Source: 2-02-FULL-49-11 sp040757655 (lineage in GTDB: Bacteria > Patescibacteriota > Patescibacteriia > 2-02-FULL-49-11). From it: DNA of 32,559 nucleotides. Below, one piece after another: positions 17,272-24,149 of the stretch. The stretch lies in contig JBFLWV010000011.1 in assembly GCA_040757655.1 (NCBI GenBank), forward strand, positions 1 to 32,559, given 5' to 3'. Made by a program: the position numbers and the translations under genes. A model generated the notes under the pieces. The model was not told the origin of the DNA and searched no databases. It saw only the letters and a program-made list of their open reading frames with translations. Each line of letters starts with the position of its first letter. The stretch's first letter is position 1.

Positions 17272-17550
17272 TTATGATTCAATAAGATTACCTTGTCTAT
17301 CAAATCCACATCCTTGCTTCATTAACGCAGTTCTTAACTCTTTTATTCTCTTCCCTAATACTTTTTTATCCCATACTACTCCTTCTACACCTTGTAACTG
17401 AAGTTCTAAGAGTGAACCATTTTTCTCGACTCTCCCGAATTCCAATATCGCCTGCGCCTTCTTGTATGATTCAATCATTTTATCCCGTCGTAACAACTCT
17501 TCGTCTTGCACCGCAGATTTCTCCTCCGTTTGAAATCCTTCTACTTCCAT
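17272..17550 (-). CDS. Small protein of unknown function
   Basis: A 92-residue, charged, mostly helical soluble protein. I recognise no family. It probably forms a two-gene operon with the membrane protein downstream. It looks real because it has a good promoter (17557-17585) placed so that transcription would start at, or within a base or two of, the ATG at 17550; the mRNA would be leaderless. Confidence 0.6.
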   Translation of the reverse strand: MEVEGFQTEEKSAVQDEELLRRDKMIESYKKAQAILEFGRVEKNGSLLELQLQGVEGVVWDKKVLGKRIKELRTALMKQGCGFDRQGNLIES

Positions 17551-17556
17551 ATATAA

Positions 17557-17585
17557 AAGATAGCATCAACGTGCACATTCGTCAA
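17557..17585 (-). promoter_or_regulatory. Promoter giving a leaderless transcript
   Basis: Minus strand TTGACG (17580-17585), 17-base spacer, TATCTT (17557-17562). The expected transcription start, 7 bases after the -10 box, coincides with the A of the ATG at 17550. Confidence 0.6.
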
Positions 17586-17629
17586 AATAACATAATATGT
17601 CCATTAAATGTCCTTTTCTACGACGGATA

Positions 17630-17658
17630 TTGACAGGCATGGTTCCTTGCATTACGAT
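17630..17658 (+). promoter_or_regulatory. Promoter of the leu operon
   Basis: TTGACA (17630-17635), 17-base spacer, TACGAT (17653-17658). The predicted start near 17665 lies only about six bases before the leader-peptide ATG. Confidence 0.7.
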
Positions 17659-17670
17659 AACTATATAATT

Positions 17671-17742
17671 ATGCACCGACCGCGCACTACCTCTTCCTTC
17701 CTTCTCACTTCTCTCCTCCTTACCTTTAGGTTTGGGAAGTAA
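17671..17742 (+). CDS. leuL: Leucine-rich leader peptide of the leu operon
   Basis: A 23-codon ORF starting just after the promoter. The core FLLTSLLLTF has five Leu in seven codons when the Thr and Ser are counted (Leu at 11, 12, 15, 16, 17). It is followed by alternative stems and a terminator before leuA, the standard arrangement of a ribosome-sensing attenuator. When leucyl-tRNA is scarce a ribosome would stall at codons 15-17. The peptide itself probably has no function. It is assigned from sequence and position only; no homologue is known to me. Confidence 0.75.
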   Translation: MHRPRTTSSFLLTSLLLTFRFGK

Positions 17743-17798
17743 TGGCGTGCAATAAAATCTCTACGTATTACCTCCCACTAAGGGGAGGATTTTTATTT
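17707..17798 (+). promoter_or_regulatory. Transcription attenuator of leuACDB
   Basis: Four segments can be traced. Segment 1 ACTTCTC (17707-17713, just before the Leu codons) pairs with segment 2 GGGAAGT (17734-17740). Segment 2, extended to GGGAAGTAAT (17734-17743, containing the leader stop codon), pairs instead with segment 3 ATTACCTCCC (17767-17776) with a single mismatch. Segment 3 CCTCCC (17771-17776) pairs with segment 4 GGGAGG (17783-17788) to make a terminator. The folds exclude each other, so stalling at Leu codons should favour read-through. Confidence 0.75.
17771..17798 (+). terminator. Attenuator terminator before leuA
   Basis: CCTCCC, six-base loop ACTAAG, GGGAGG, then ATTTTTATTTA. 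It ends nine bases before the leuA ATG, so it must be bypassed for leu expression. Confidence 0.8.
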
Positions 17799-17806
17799 AT
17801 AACCCT

Positions 17807-18985
17807 ATGCAACAAAATAAAGAATACCTCTACATCTTCGACACCACCCTGCGGGACGGCGAGCAGGTGCCGGGCGCAAAATTGAACACACACGAAAAGG
17901 TCATGCTCGCGCGCGAGCTTGCGCGGCTCGGCGTGGATATTATTGAGGCCGGATTCCCCATCTCAAGCCCCGGCGATTTCACCTCGGTGGTTGAAATTTC
18001 TAAGGTGGTGGGCGACAAAGTAACCGTATGTGCGCTCACCCGCGCGGTGCACAAAGACATTGATGCGGCAGTTGAAGCGCTCAAATTTGCCGCGCGCCCC
18101 CGCATCCATACCGGCATCGGCTCTTCCGACATTCACATTGAAAAAAAATTCAAATCCACGCGCGACAAGGTGCTTGCCCAAGGCGTGGACGCGGTGCGCT
18201 ATGCAAAACAATTTATAGAGGATGTAGAATTCTACGCGGAAGACGCGGGGCGCGCGGATCCTGCTTTCCTCGCTCAGATGATTGAGGGAGTAATCGCCGC
18301 AGGCGCCACAGTCGTGAACATCCCCGACACTACGGGATACTGTTTCCCTGAAGAATGGTATAAAAAGATTAAATATCTCTTTAATCATGTGAAAGGCATT
18401 GAAAATGCGAGGTTAAGCGTGCATTGCCACAATGATCTAGGGCTTGCGACCGCAAACACGCTCTCAGGCGTGCGCGCCGGCGCGCGACAGGTGGAAGTGA
18501 CTATCAACGGCATTGGCGAGCGCGCGGGAAACGCTTCGCTCGAAGAAGTGGTCATGGCGTTAAAGACGCGGCGCGATAATGGATTTAATATACGGATTGA
18601 CGCAAAACGCCTCGTGCAGGTAAGCAGACTCGTTGCAGAGACCATGGGCATACCGGTCCAGCCCAACAAGGCGATCGTGGGAGCCAATGCATTCGCCCAC
18701 TCCTCCGGCATCCACCAGGACGGCGTATTGAAAAGCAGAGATAATTATGAAATCATCAATCCGCCCGACGTGGGAGTGGATGTGTCAAAAATCGTGCTCA
18801 CTGCGCGCTCGGGAAGAGCGGCGCTCAAACACAGGCTCTCACAATTAGGGTATTCAGTTGACGAAAACAATATTGAGTCAGTTTATACTCATTTCCTCCA
18901 AATAGCTGATACAAAAAAGGAAGTCATCGATGATGATCTTCAAGCCATGATAAAAAAGCCTGAATTCCATAAACTCAAAGTTTAG
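17807..18985 (+). CDS. leuA: 2-Isopropylmalate synthase lacking the allosteric domain
   Basis: Condenses acetyl-CoA with 2-oxoisovalerate, the first committed step to leucine. The catalytic TIM barrel is intact: FDTTLRDGEQ (about 10-19), EAGFPISSPGDF, the metal ligands in HCHNDLGLA (about 205) and GERAGNASLEE, then HSSGIHQDGVLK in the linker. The length of 392 is short of the usual 510 or so. The protein ends right after IADTKKEVIDDDLQAM and a FHKLKV stretch, the point where the C-terminal leucine-binding dimerisation domain normally begins. Its last codons merge with heptad array D, which may have truncated it. Loss of the domain predicts loss of its own leucine feedback. It is first in leuACDB. 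Confidence 0.95.
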   Translation: MQQNKEYLYIFDTTLRDGEQVPGAKLNTHEKVMLARELARLGVDIIEAGFPISSPGDFTSVVEISKVVGDKVTVCALTRAVHKDIDAAVEALKFAARPRIHTGIGSSDIHIEKKFKSTRDKVLAQGVDAVRYAKQFIEDVEFYAEDAGRADPAFLAQMIEGVIAAGATVVNIPDTTGYCFPEEWYKKIKYLFNHVKGIENARLSVHCHNDLGLATANTLSGVRAGARQVEVTINGIGERAGNASLEEVVMALKTRRDNGFNIRIDAKRLVQVSRLVAETMGIPVQPNKAIVGANAFAHSSGIHQDGVLKSRDNYEIINPPDVGVDVSKIVLTARSGRAALKHRLSQLGYSVDENNIESVYTHFLQIADTKKEVIDDDLQAMIKKPEFHKLKV

Positions 18986-19072
18986 ATCTCAAAACTCAAA
19001 GCCATATCTTAGATCTCAAAGCTATTGGTTTTGAGTTGTGGTTTTGAGATTTGAGTTTTGCGTTTTGAGTTA
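18971..19072. repeat. Heptad repeat array D
   Basis: Units such as CTCAAAA and TTTGAGA with 7-base period, in two complementary halves (18971-19022 and 19027-19072). It includes the last codons and stop of leuA and is a close relative of array C: both contain TTTGAGTTGTGGTTTT. Confidence 0.85.
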
Positions 19073-19081
19073 CGTAACTGT

Positions 19082-20683
19082 ATGCCCAAAACCTTGTACG
19101 ACAAAATCTGGGATGCGCACGTGGTGCATGAAACTGCAGGAGAGCCTGCGATTATGTATATTGATCTTCACCTCATCCACGAGGTAACGTCGCCGCAAGC
19201 CTTTGCCGGGCTTAACATGCGCGGGATGCGGGTGCGGCGCCCCGACCTTACCTTTGCCACCATGGACCATGCCGTGCCCTCGCACGGCAGGTTTGAAAAA
19301 GTGTGGAAAGATCAGAATGCGCAAAAGCAGATAGCCACGCTTGAAGAGAATTGCAACAAATATGGCATCACGCTGTTTGGACTAGAAAGCGATAAACAAG
19401 GCATCGTCCATGTGATAGGGCCGGAATTGGGGCTCACCTCTCCCGGCATGACGATTGTCTGTGGTGACAGCCATACCTCGACCCATGGCGCGTTCGGGGC
19501 GCTCGCGTTCGGCATCGGCACGTCAGAGGTTGAACAAGTGTTTGCGACCCAATGCCTTCTGCAGAAGAAATCCAAAACCATGGCCATCACGGTGACCGGC
19601 GCATTGCCGCACGGTGTATATGCCAAGGACCTCATCCTTGCTATCATCCAGCGCATTGGTGTGGGAGGCGGTGTGGGCTCTACCATCGAGTACCGCGGAA
19701 GCGCGATTGAAAAATTAAGCATGGAAGAGCGGCTTACCGTGTGCAACATGAGCATTGAAGCGGGCGCGCGCGCCGGCATGATTGCGCCGGATGAGAAAAC
19801 GGTTGAATATCTGATGGATCGGGTAACGCTCGGATTGCCTGTTGAAGAAACACGCGTCCCCGACACCAGCGTGTCGGGGCGCTCCGCTTCGCCGCTGCTG
19901 TCCCGCTCCGCGGGAACCATGCCAGCAGCGGCTGCGGAGGGTTTCTTAACAAACAATCCTCGCTTGCGGGAGAGTCAATCTGACGAAATCGCTCCCAACT
20001 ATCTCCCCCTTCGTAAGGGGGAGATTAAGAAGGGGTATTTGTTGCGCGACGCGCCTGAAATAAAAGAAAAAATAGTGAAGAAATGGCTCTCCTTGCGCAG
20101 TGATACTGATGCGGTGTTCGACCGCGAAGTGACCATAGACGCATCTGAAATTGAACCCATGCTCACATGGGGTACCAATCCGGGTATGTCTGTCAAGATT
20201 AGTGAACGTATTCCTAATACTACAGAGAATCCGGAAGTGAAAAAAGCACTGGAATATATGGGAATGCAGCCGGGCCAGCCGATTGACGGACAGCATATTG
20301 ATTATGTCTTTATCGGCAGTTGCACCAACGCCCGCATCGAAGACCTGCGTGTTGCCGCGCAGTTCATGAAAAGGCGCCGCGTAGCGCCGGGACGAGTCGT
20401 CTACGTGGTCCCGGGATCGCAGCAGGTGAAAGCGCAGGCGGAAAAGGAGGGATTGAAGGAAATATTCGAGCAGGCGGGCGCGGAGTGGCGCGATCCGGGC
20501 TGCAGCATGTGCATTGCCATGAACGGCGACGCGGTGCCGGAAGGCGCCTACTGCGCTTCCACTTCGAACCGCAACTTCATGGGTCGGCAGGGCAAAGGCG
20601 CCCGCACGCTCCTCATGTCGCCTGCCATGGCAGCAGTGGCGGCGATTGAGGGAAGAGTGTGCGATGTGCGAAAATACTTTTAA
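19082..20683 (+). CDS. leuC: 3-Isopropylmalate dehydratase large subunit with an in-frame repeat insertion
   Basis: With LeuD it isomerises 2- to 3-isopropylmalate. The [4Fe-4S] cysteines are visible in FIGSCTNARIEDLR (about 414) and DPGCSMCIAMNGD (about 475 and 478); CGDSHTSTHGAFG near residue 130 is the conserved aconitase-type loop. It has 533 residues against the usual 420-470. The excess is a block of about 70 (about 251-320) between the EYLMDRVTL segment and RDAPEIKEKIVKKWLSL. That block is encoded by a palindromic multi-hairpin element (19832-19959) and a second hairpin (20003-20023) and keeps the frame. ATG 19082 is chosen; a TTG 24 bases upstream lies in repeat sequence. No Shine-Dalgarno is seen. 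Confidence 0.95.
   Translation: MPKTLYDKIWDAHVVHETAGEPAIMYIDLHLIHEVTSPQAFAGLNMRGMRVRRPDLTFATMDHAVPSHGRFEKVWKDQNAQKQIATLEENCNKYGITLFGLESDKQGIVHVIGPELGLTSPGMTIVCGDSHTSTHGAFGALAFGIGTSEVEQVFATQCLLQKKSKTMAITVTGALPHGVYAKDLILAIIQRIGVGGGVGSTIEYRGSAIEKLSMEERLTVCNMSIEAGARAGMIAPDEKTVEYLMDRVTLGLPVEETRVPDTSVSGRSASPLLSRSAGTMPAAAAEGFLTNNPRLRESQSDEIAPNYLPLRKGEIKKGYLLRDAPEIKEKIVKKWLSLRSDTDAVFDREVTIDASEIEPMLTWGTNPGMSVKISERIPNTTENPEVKKALEYMGMQPGQPIDGQHIDYVFIGSCTNARIEDLRVAAQFMKRRRVAPGRVVYVVPGSQQVKAQAEKEGLKEIFEQAGAEWRDPGCSMCIAMNGDAVPEGAYCASTSNRNFMGRQGKGARTLLMSPAMAAVAAIEGRVCDVRKYF
19832..19959. repeat. Palindromic multi-hairpin element inserted in leuC
   Basis: Outer arms at 19832-19851 and 19941-19959 pair (GGATTG and AAGAAAC parts). 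Inner stems are CCCCGACAC/GTGTCGGGG (19858-19879), GCCGCTGCTG/CAGCAGCGGC (19891-19900 with 19923-19932) and TCCCGC/GCGGGA (19901-19915). It aligns along its length with the copy near groEL; stem pairs differ in a compensatory way. Confidence 0.85.
20003..20023. repeat. Perfect 9-bp hairpin within leuC
   Basis: CTCCCCCTT, loop CGT, AAGGGGGAG, followed by ATTAAGAAGGGG. It resembles small palindromic repeats scattered in other genomes and lies in the same extra block of LeuC. Confidence 0.8.
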
Positions 20684-20779
20684 TTTTAAAATCCCAAGCC
20701 CCAATGCACACACGGTTTTGAGTATTGGACATTTGGATTTTATTTGACATTGGGATTTGGAAATTGGGATTTATTTAAT
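20684..20779. repeat. Heptad repeat array E (leuC-leuD gap)
   Basis: Words such as AATCCCAAGCCCCAA and TTGGGATTTGG, with complementary halves, fill the whole gap between leuC and leuD. Confidence 0.7.
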
Positions 20780-21376
20780 ATGCCCCTTGAACCATTTCAA
20801 AATTTTTCCTCTACCCTCCTACCGCTGCGTATGGATGATGTGGACACTGACCAAATCATACCCGCGCGATTTTTAATTGCGACGGGAAAGGGAGGATATG
20901 GAGAAAACCTGTTCCGCGACCTGCGGTTTGACGCGCAGGGAAAGTTGAGAATGGAGTTTCCGCTCAATAATCCACAATATAAGGGAGCCAATATCCTGCT
21001 TGCGCACAAAGATTTCGGGAGCGGCTCTTCACGCGAGCATGCGGTCTGGGCGCTTGTCGGGTACGGATTCAAAGCGGTCATTGCCATAACTTTTGGCGAC
21101 ATCTTTAAAAATAATTGCTATAAAAACGGTCTGCTCCCCATTGCGCTACCAGAGGAAATCGTGGATCAGATGCATGAGGAGACATTGCAAAACTCCAAAG
21201 AAGAGGCAACAATAAACCTCAATGACCAGACCGTGCGCTGGAAAGGGAAGAATCATCGCTTCGACATCGAACCCTTCATAAAAACCTGCCTCTGCGACGG
21301 GGTGGATGAAATAGGGTATATTTTAAAACACACAGAAGATATTACTGCATATGAAGAAAAAAATATTAATCCTTGA
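20780..21376 (+). CDS. leuD: 3-Isopropylmalate dehydratase small subunit
   Basis: The swivelling-domain partner of LeuC. At 198 residues it is normal for the bacterial form. DDVDTDQIIPARFL near the start, and HKDFGSGSSREHAVWAL (about 75-90), the substrate-recognising loop, are diagnostic; so are GDIFKNNCYKNGLLPI and the ending GVDEIGYIL. ATG 20780 follows the repeat array; the in-frame codons upstream of it are array sequence. It overlaps leuB by 26 bases. Confidence 0.95.
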   Translation: MPLEPFQNFSSTLLPLRMDDVDTDQIIPARFLIATGKGGYGENLFRDLRFDAQGKLRMEFPLNNPQYKGANILLAHKDFGSGSSREHAVWALVGYGFKAVIAITFGDIFKNNCYKNGLLPIALPEEIVDQMHEETLQNSKEEATINLNDQTVRWKGKNHRFDIEPFIKTCLCDGVDEIGYILKHTEDITAYEEKNINP

Positions 21377-22439
21377 AGGTGACGGCATAGGGCCGGAAGT
21401 AACCCGCGAGACAATGAAAGTACTGCGTACGGTGGCGGCATCCTTCGGACATGAGTTTCAATTTTCTGAAGCGCTCATTGGCGCCGCGGCAATCGAGGCT
21501 AAAGGCAATCCCCTGCCGCCCGAAACTGTCACCGCGGCAAAACAATCAGATGCAATCCTCCTCGGCGCGGTGGGCCTGCCAAAATTTGACCAGGATCCCT
21601 CCGCAACGGTAAGACCGGAACAGGGGTTGCTGAAGCTGCGGAAAGAATTTGACCTCTTCGCCAATATCCGCCCTATAAAGCTCTTTTCGCCGCTCCTTGC
21701 TGCATCATCATTGAAATGGGAAGTGTTGGAGGGAGCGGATATTGTGTTTTTTAGAGAGTTGGTGGGCGGCATTTATTTCGGGGAGCCGCGGGGAAGGAAC
21801 GCAACGCAAGACGAAGCATGGGATACCATGCGCTACACCAAAGATGCGGTACGGAGGATTGCCCGTATGGCATTCGATGCCGCGCGCAGAAGGCGCAACA
21901 TGCTCTGTTCCGTGGACAAGGCGAACGTCCTCGAGTGTTCTCGTCTGTGGAGGGAAACCGTGAACGAGGTTGCGCGCAATTACCCCGACGTCACGCTCAC
22001 CCACCTCTATGTGGACAATGCTGCCATGCAGCTGATAAAAAATCCGCGCCAATTTGACGTGGTCCTAACGGAAAACATGTTTGGCGACATCCTGACTGAT
22101 GAAGCAGCGCAAATCGCGGGAAGCCTCGGCATGCTCGCCTCCGCAAGCTTAGGCCCTCGCATCGGTCTGTTTGAACCCATCCACGGCTCTGCGCCGGATA
22201 TAGCCGGGAAGGATATCGCAAACCCCATTGCCTCTATCCTATCAGGCGCTATGATGCTTGAGTTTGCGTTCGGTCTTAAGGCAGAATCGGACGCCATCTG
22301 GCGCGCGGTCGAGCATGTCCTCAAGGAATGTTATCGGACGCAGGACATTAAAGACGCGACAACGCTGGAGGATAAAATAGTGGGGACACAAGATATGGGG
22401 AATTTAATCGCTTCCCAACTTCTGCGTTTATCCGCGTAA
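21351..22439 (+). CDS. leuB: 3-Isopropylmalate dehydrogenase
   Basis: Oxidatively decarboxylates 3-isopropylmalate with NAD+ and Mg2+, the third leucine step. It has 362 residues, the family norm. GDGIGPEV at the start, the substrate arginines in LRKEFDLFANIRPIKL, the metal-binding ENMFGDILTDEAAQIAGSLGML and the NAD-binding EPIHGSAPDIAGKDIANP are present. It overlaps leuD by 26 bases, implying coupled translation. It ends inside a TCCGCGTAA word, abutting the convergent aminotransferase gene with no gap. Confidence 0.97.
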   Translation: MKKKILILEGDGIGPEVTRETMKVLRTVAASFGHEFQFSEALIGAAAIEAKGNPLPPETVTAAKQSDAILLGAVGLPKFDQDPSATVRPEQGLLKLRKEFDLFANIRPIKLFSPLLAASSLKWEVLEGADIVFFRELVGGIYFGEPRGRNATQDEAWDTMRYTKDAVRRIARMAFDAARRRRNMLCSVDKANVLECSRLWRETVNEVARNYPDVTLTHLYVDNAAMQLIKNPRQFDVVLTENMFGDILTDEAAQIAGSLGMLASASLGPRIGLFEPIHGSAPDIAGKDIANPIASILSGAMMLEFAFGLKAESDAIWRAVEHVLKECYRTQDIKDATTLEDKIVGTQDMGNLIASQLLRLSA

Positions 22440-22454
22440 CTATCCGCGTTTTGT
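22419..22454. repeat. CTGCGT/CCGCGT repeat at the convergent junction
   Basis: TCTGCGTTTATCCGCG is followed by TAACTATCCGCGTTTTG. On the minus strand it shares ACGCGGATAGTTACGC exactly with the groES leader repeat. It supplies the stop codons of both leuB and the aminotransferase. Confidence 0.75.
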
Positions 22455-23633
22455 TTTCTCCATCTCCCACCATTTCTTTATTCTCTTCATCCCCTCGCTG
22501 ATCTCCTCCTGCGTGCCACAGAAGGTGAGACGCAGGTGATTCTTAGCCCTAGGCCCGAACGCAGAACCCGGCGTGGTCACCACTTGTACTTCCTCAAGGA
22601 GCCGAGATGAAAGCGTCACATCATCCAATCTTGGAGCGATTATTTTGGGGAAAATATAATAGGAGCCAGCCGGGCGGACGTAGGAGAAAAGGTCAGGCAT
22701 TTCATCAAGCAAATAGCAGATAAGATCGCGCCTACGGTGCATCTCTTCCAACTCTTCCGTGAACGCATCGTCTGGTAAATCAAGCGCAGACAGGGCCGCG
22801 ATTTGGGAAATGCGCGGCGCGCTCACAATGGTATTGTCATGGAATTTCATGAATTCCCGCACCAATTCTTCCGGCCCCACGAAGTATCCGACGCGCCAGC
22901 CGGTCATGGCGTATTTTTTTGAAAACGACTGCACGGTAATGACGTGATTTCGCGCCTCGGGAACCATGAGGGGATGGAATAGTTTCTTCCCATCAAACAC
23001 CAGATATTCGTACGGCTCATCTACGATGAGCCACAAATTATGGCGCTGCGCGGTATGCGCCAACAGCTCGATATCTTCCCGCGTATAGACGTGCCCCGTG
23101 GGATTATTGGGATTAATGAGAATAATTCCTTTGCTTTTCTCGGTGATCACCCCAAGCAGCGCCTGCTCCGTCAATCCCCATCCCTTTGCTTCATCCAGAT
23201 GGACATACGACGGGACCAACCCCGTCACTTCCATCTCCTCGATGTGCGACGCAAACCCCGGATCCATGACCAACACCTCGTCGCCCGGATCAAAAAGCAC
23301 CATCATGAGCCCCATCATCGCTTCCATCGCGCCAGCGCTCACTAGCACTTCTTTCGGCGAAATCTCAAACCCGTAGCGCTTCGGCCAGGTGCGCGCGATT
23401 TTTTCGCGCAAGGAGGCAAGCCCCGGCACAGGAGCGTATTTGTCGAGGTCCGGCTCGTGTGCAAACGCTTCGCGCACCGCATCCCGTATCTCCTCCTTGG
23501 TCCTAAAGGAAGGCACGCCCCATCCGAATGACACCACATTCTGGTACTCCATGGCCTTCAAAGCCATCTGCTTGATGGCAGAGACTTCGATTTGGGTTAT
23601 TCTTCGGCTAAATGGACGAATTGGTTTCATCAT
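22440..23633 (-). CDS. Class I/II PLP-dependent aminotransferase (aspartate aminotransferase-like)
   Basis: A fold-type I aminotransferase of 397 residues from ATG 23633 (a TTG upstream is less likely). The PLP lysine is at about 239 in SFSKKYAMTGWRVGY; NPNNPTGHVYT (about 174), the Asp in VDEPYEYLVF (about 205) and the substrate Arg in LRLTFC near the end are conserved. Candidates are aspartate or alanine aminotransferase, or one acting on branched-chain or aromatic acids. Its place at the end of the ilv operon suggests supply of an amino donor or of threonine precursors, but the sequence does not decide. Confidence 0.9.
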   Translation of the reverse strand: MMKPIRPFSRRITQIEVSAIKQMALKAMEYQNVVSFGWGVPSFRTKEEIRDAVREAFAHEPDLDKYAPVPGLASLREKIARTWPKRYGFEISPKEVLVSAGAMEAMMGLMMVLFDPGDEVLVMDPGFASHIEEMEVTGLVPSYVHLDEAKGWGLTEQALLGVITEKSKGIILINPNNPTGHVYTREDIELLAHTAQRHNLWLIVDEPYEYLVFDGKKLFHPLMVPEARNHVITVQSFSKKYAMTGWRVGYFVGPEELVREFMKFHDNTIVSAPRISQIAALSALDLPDDAFTEELEEMHRRRDLICYLLDEMPDLFSYVRPAGSYYIFPKIIAPRLDDVTLSSRLLEEVQVVTTPGSAFGPRAKNHLRLTFCGTQEEISEGMKRIKKWWEMEKTKRG

Positions 23634-23663
23634 ATATAAACACAATCATGCTAACCTGTTTCT

Positions 23664-23776
23664 GTAATTTTCAATTTCCAATTCTCAATTTTCAATCAAT
23701 GACCCAGTGATGCAAACGTTTGAAAATTGATGCATTGAAAATTATTTGAAAATTGGAAATTGAGCATTGAAAATTC
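23664..23776. repeat. Heptad repeat array G
   Basis: Units like TTTCCAA, TTCTCAA and TTTTCAA are followed by complementary GAAAATT and TTGGAAATTG words, filling the gap between the aminotransferase start and the ilvN stop. Confidence 0.85.
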
Positions 23777-23777
23777 A

Positions 23778-24035
23778 TCACTGTATTCTCTCCCACTCAA
23801 TCTTCACCACATCAACAATCTTCTCCAGCTTCTTAAAAATATAATCGCAATTCTCTCTCGACCCTGCAACCCATACATACATAGTGAACCGCTCGGGATC
23901 ATCGGGATGGGTCTCTCCGCTGAATTCATATATATTCAGGCTGAACTTGCGCAGTACGTTCGTAATACGGGTCATTACTCCTACTTTGTTCATTGCCTCT
24001 AGAGTGACCTTAAAATGATAATTGGTATTTACCAT
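23778..24035 (-). CDS. ilvN: Acetolactate synthase small subunit, single ACT domain
   Basis: An 85-residue ACT-domain protein. The core FKVTLEAMNKVGVMTRITNVLRKFSLNIYEF matches regulatory subunits of acetohydroxyacid synthase, which bind valine or other end products and activate or inhibit IlvB. It is as short as IlvM of enterobacteria (about 87) and lacks the C-terminal domain of IlvH-type subunits. It follows ilvB, with array H between. Valine control is expected but not shown. Confidence 0.8.
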   Translation of the reverse strand: MVNTNYHFKVTLEAMNKVGVMTRITNVLRKFSLNIYEFSGETHPDDPERFTMYVWVAGSRENCDYIFKKLEKIVDVVKIEWERIQ

Positions 24036-24046
24036 ACGTTGAGGTT

Positions 24047-24149
24047 AAATGTAAAATCCAAAAGCCAAACACCAAAATGATAGACCAAAATGCAAATATT
24101 TTTGATTATTGATTTTCATTTTGGATTTTGAGATTTGGATTTTGGATTA
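24047..24149. repeat. Heptad repeat array H
   Basis: ATCCAAA, AGCCAAA and CACCAAA units are followed by complementary TTTGGAT units at 7-base period. The last bases (24147-24149) form the ilvB stop codon. Confidence 0.85.

Noticed and set aside
17664..17669. TATAAT just before the leu leader ATG as the -10 box
   Set aside because: It lies 28 bases from TTGACA and would start transcription inside the leader ORF; TACGAT at 17-base spacing fits better.
19058..19081. TTG start for leuC eight codons upstream
   Set aside because: Those codons are array D sequence and are not LeuC-like; ATG 19082 gives the usual N-terminus.
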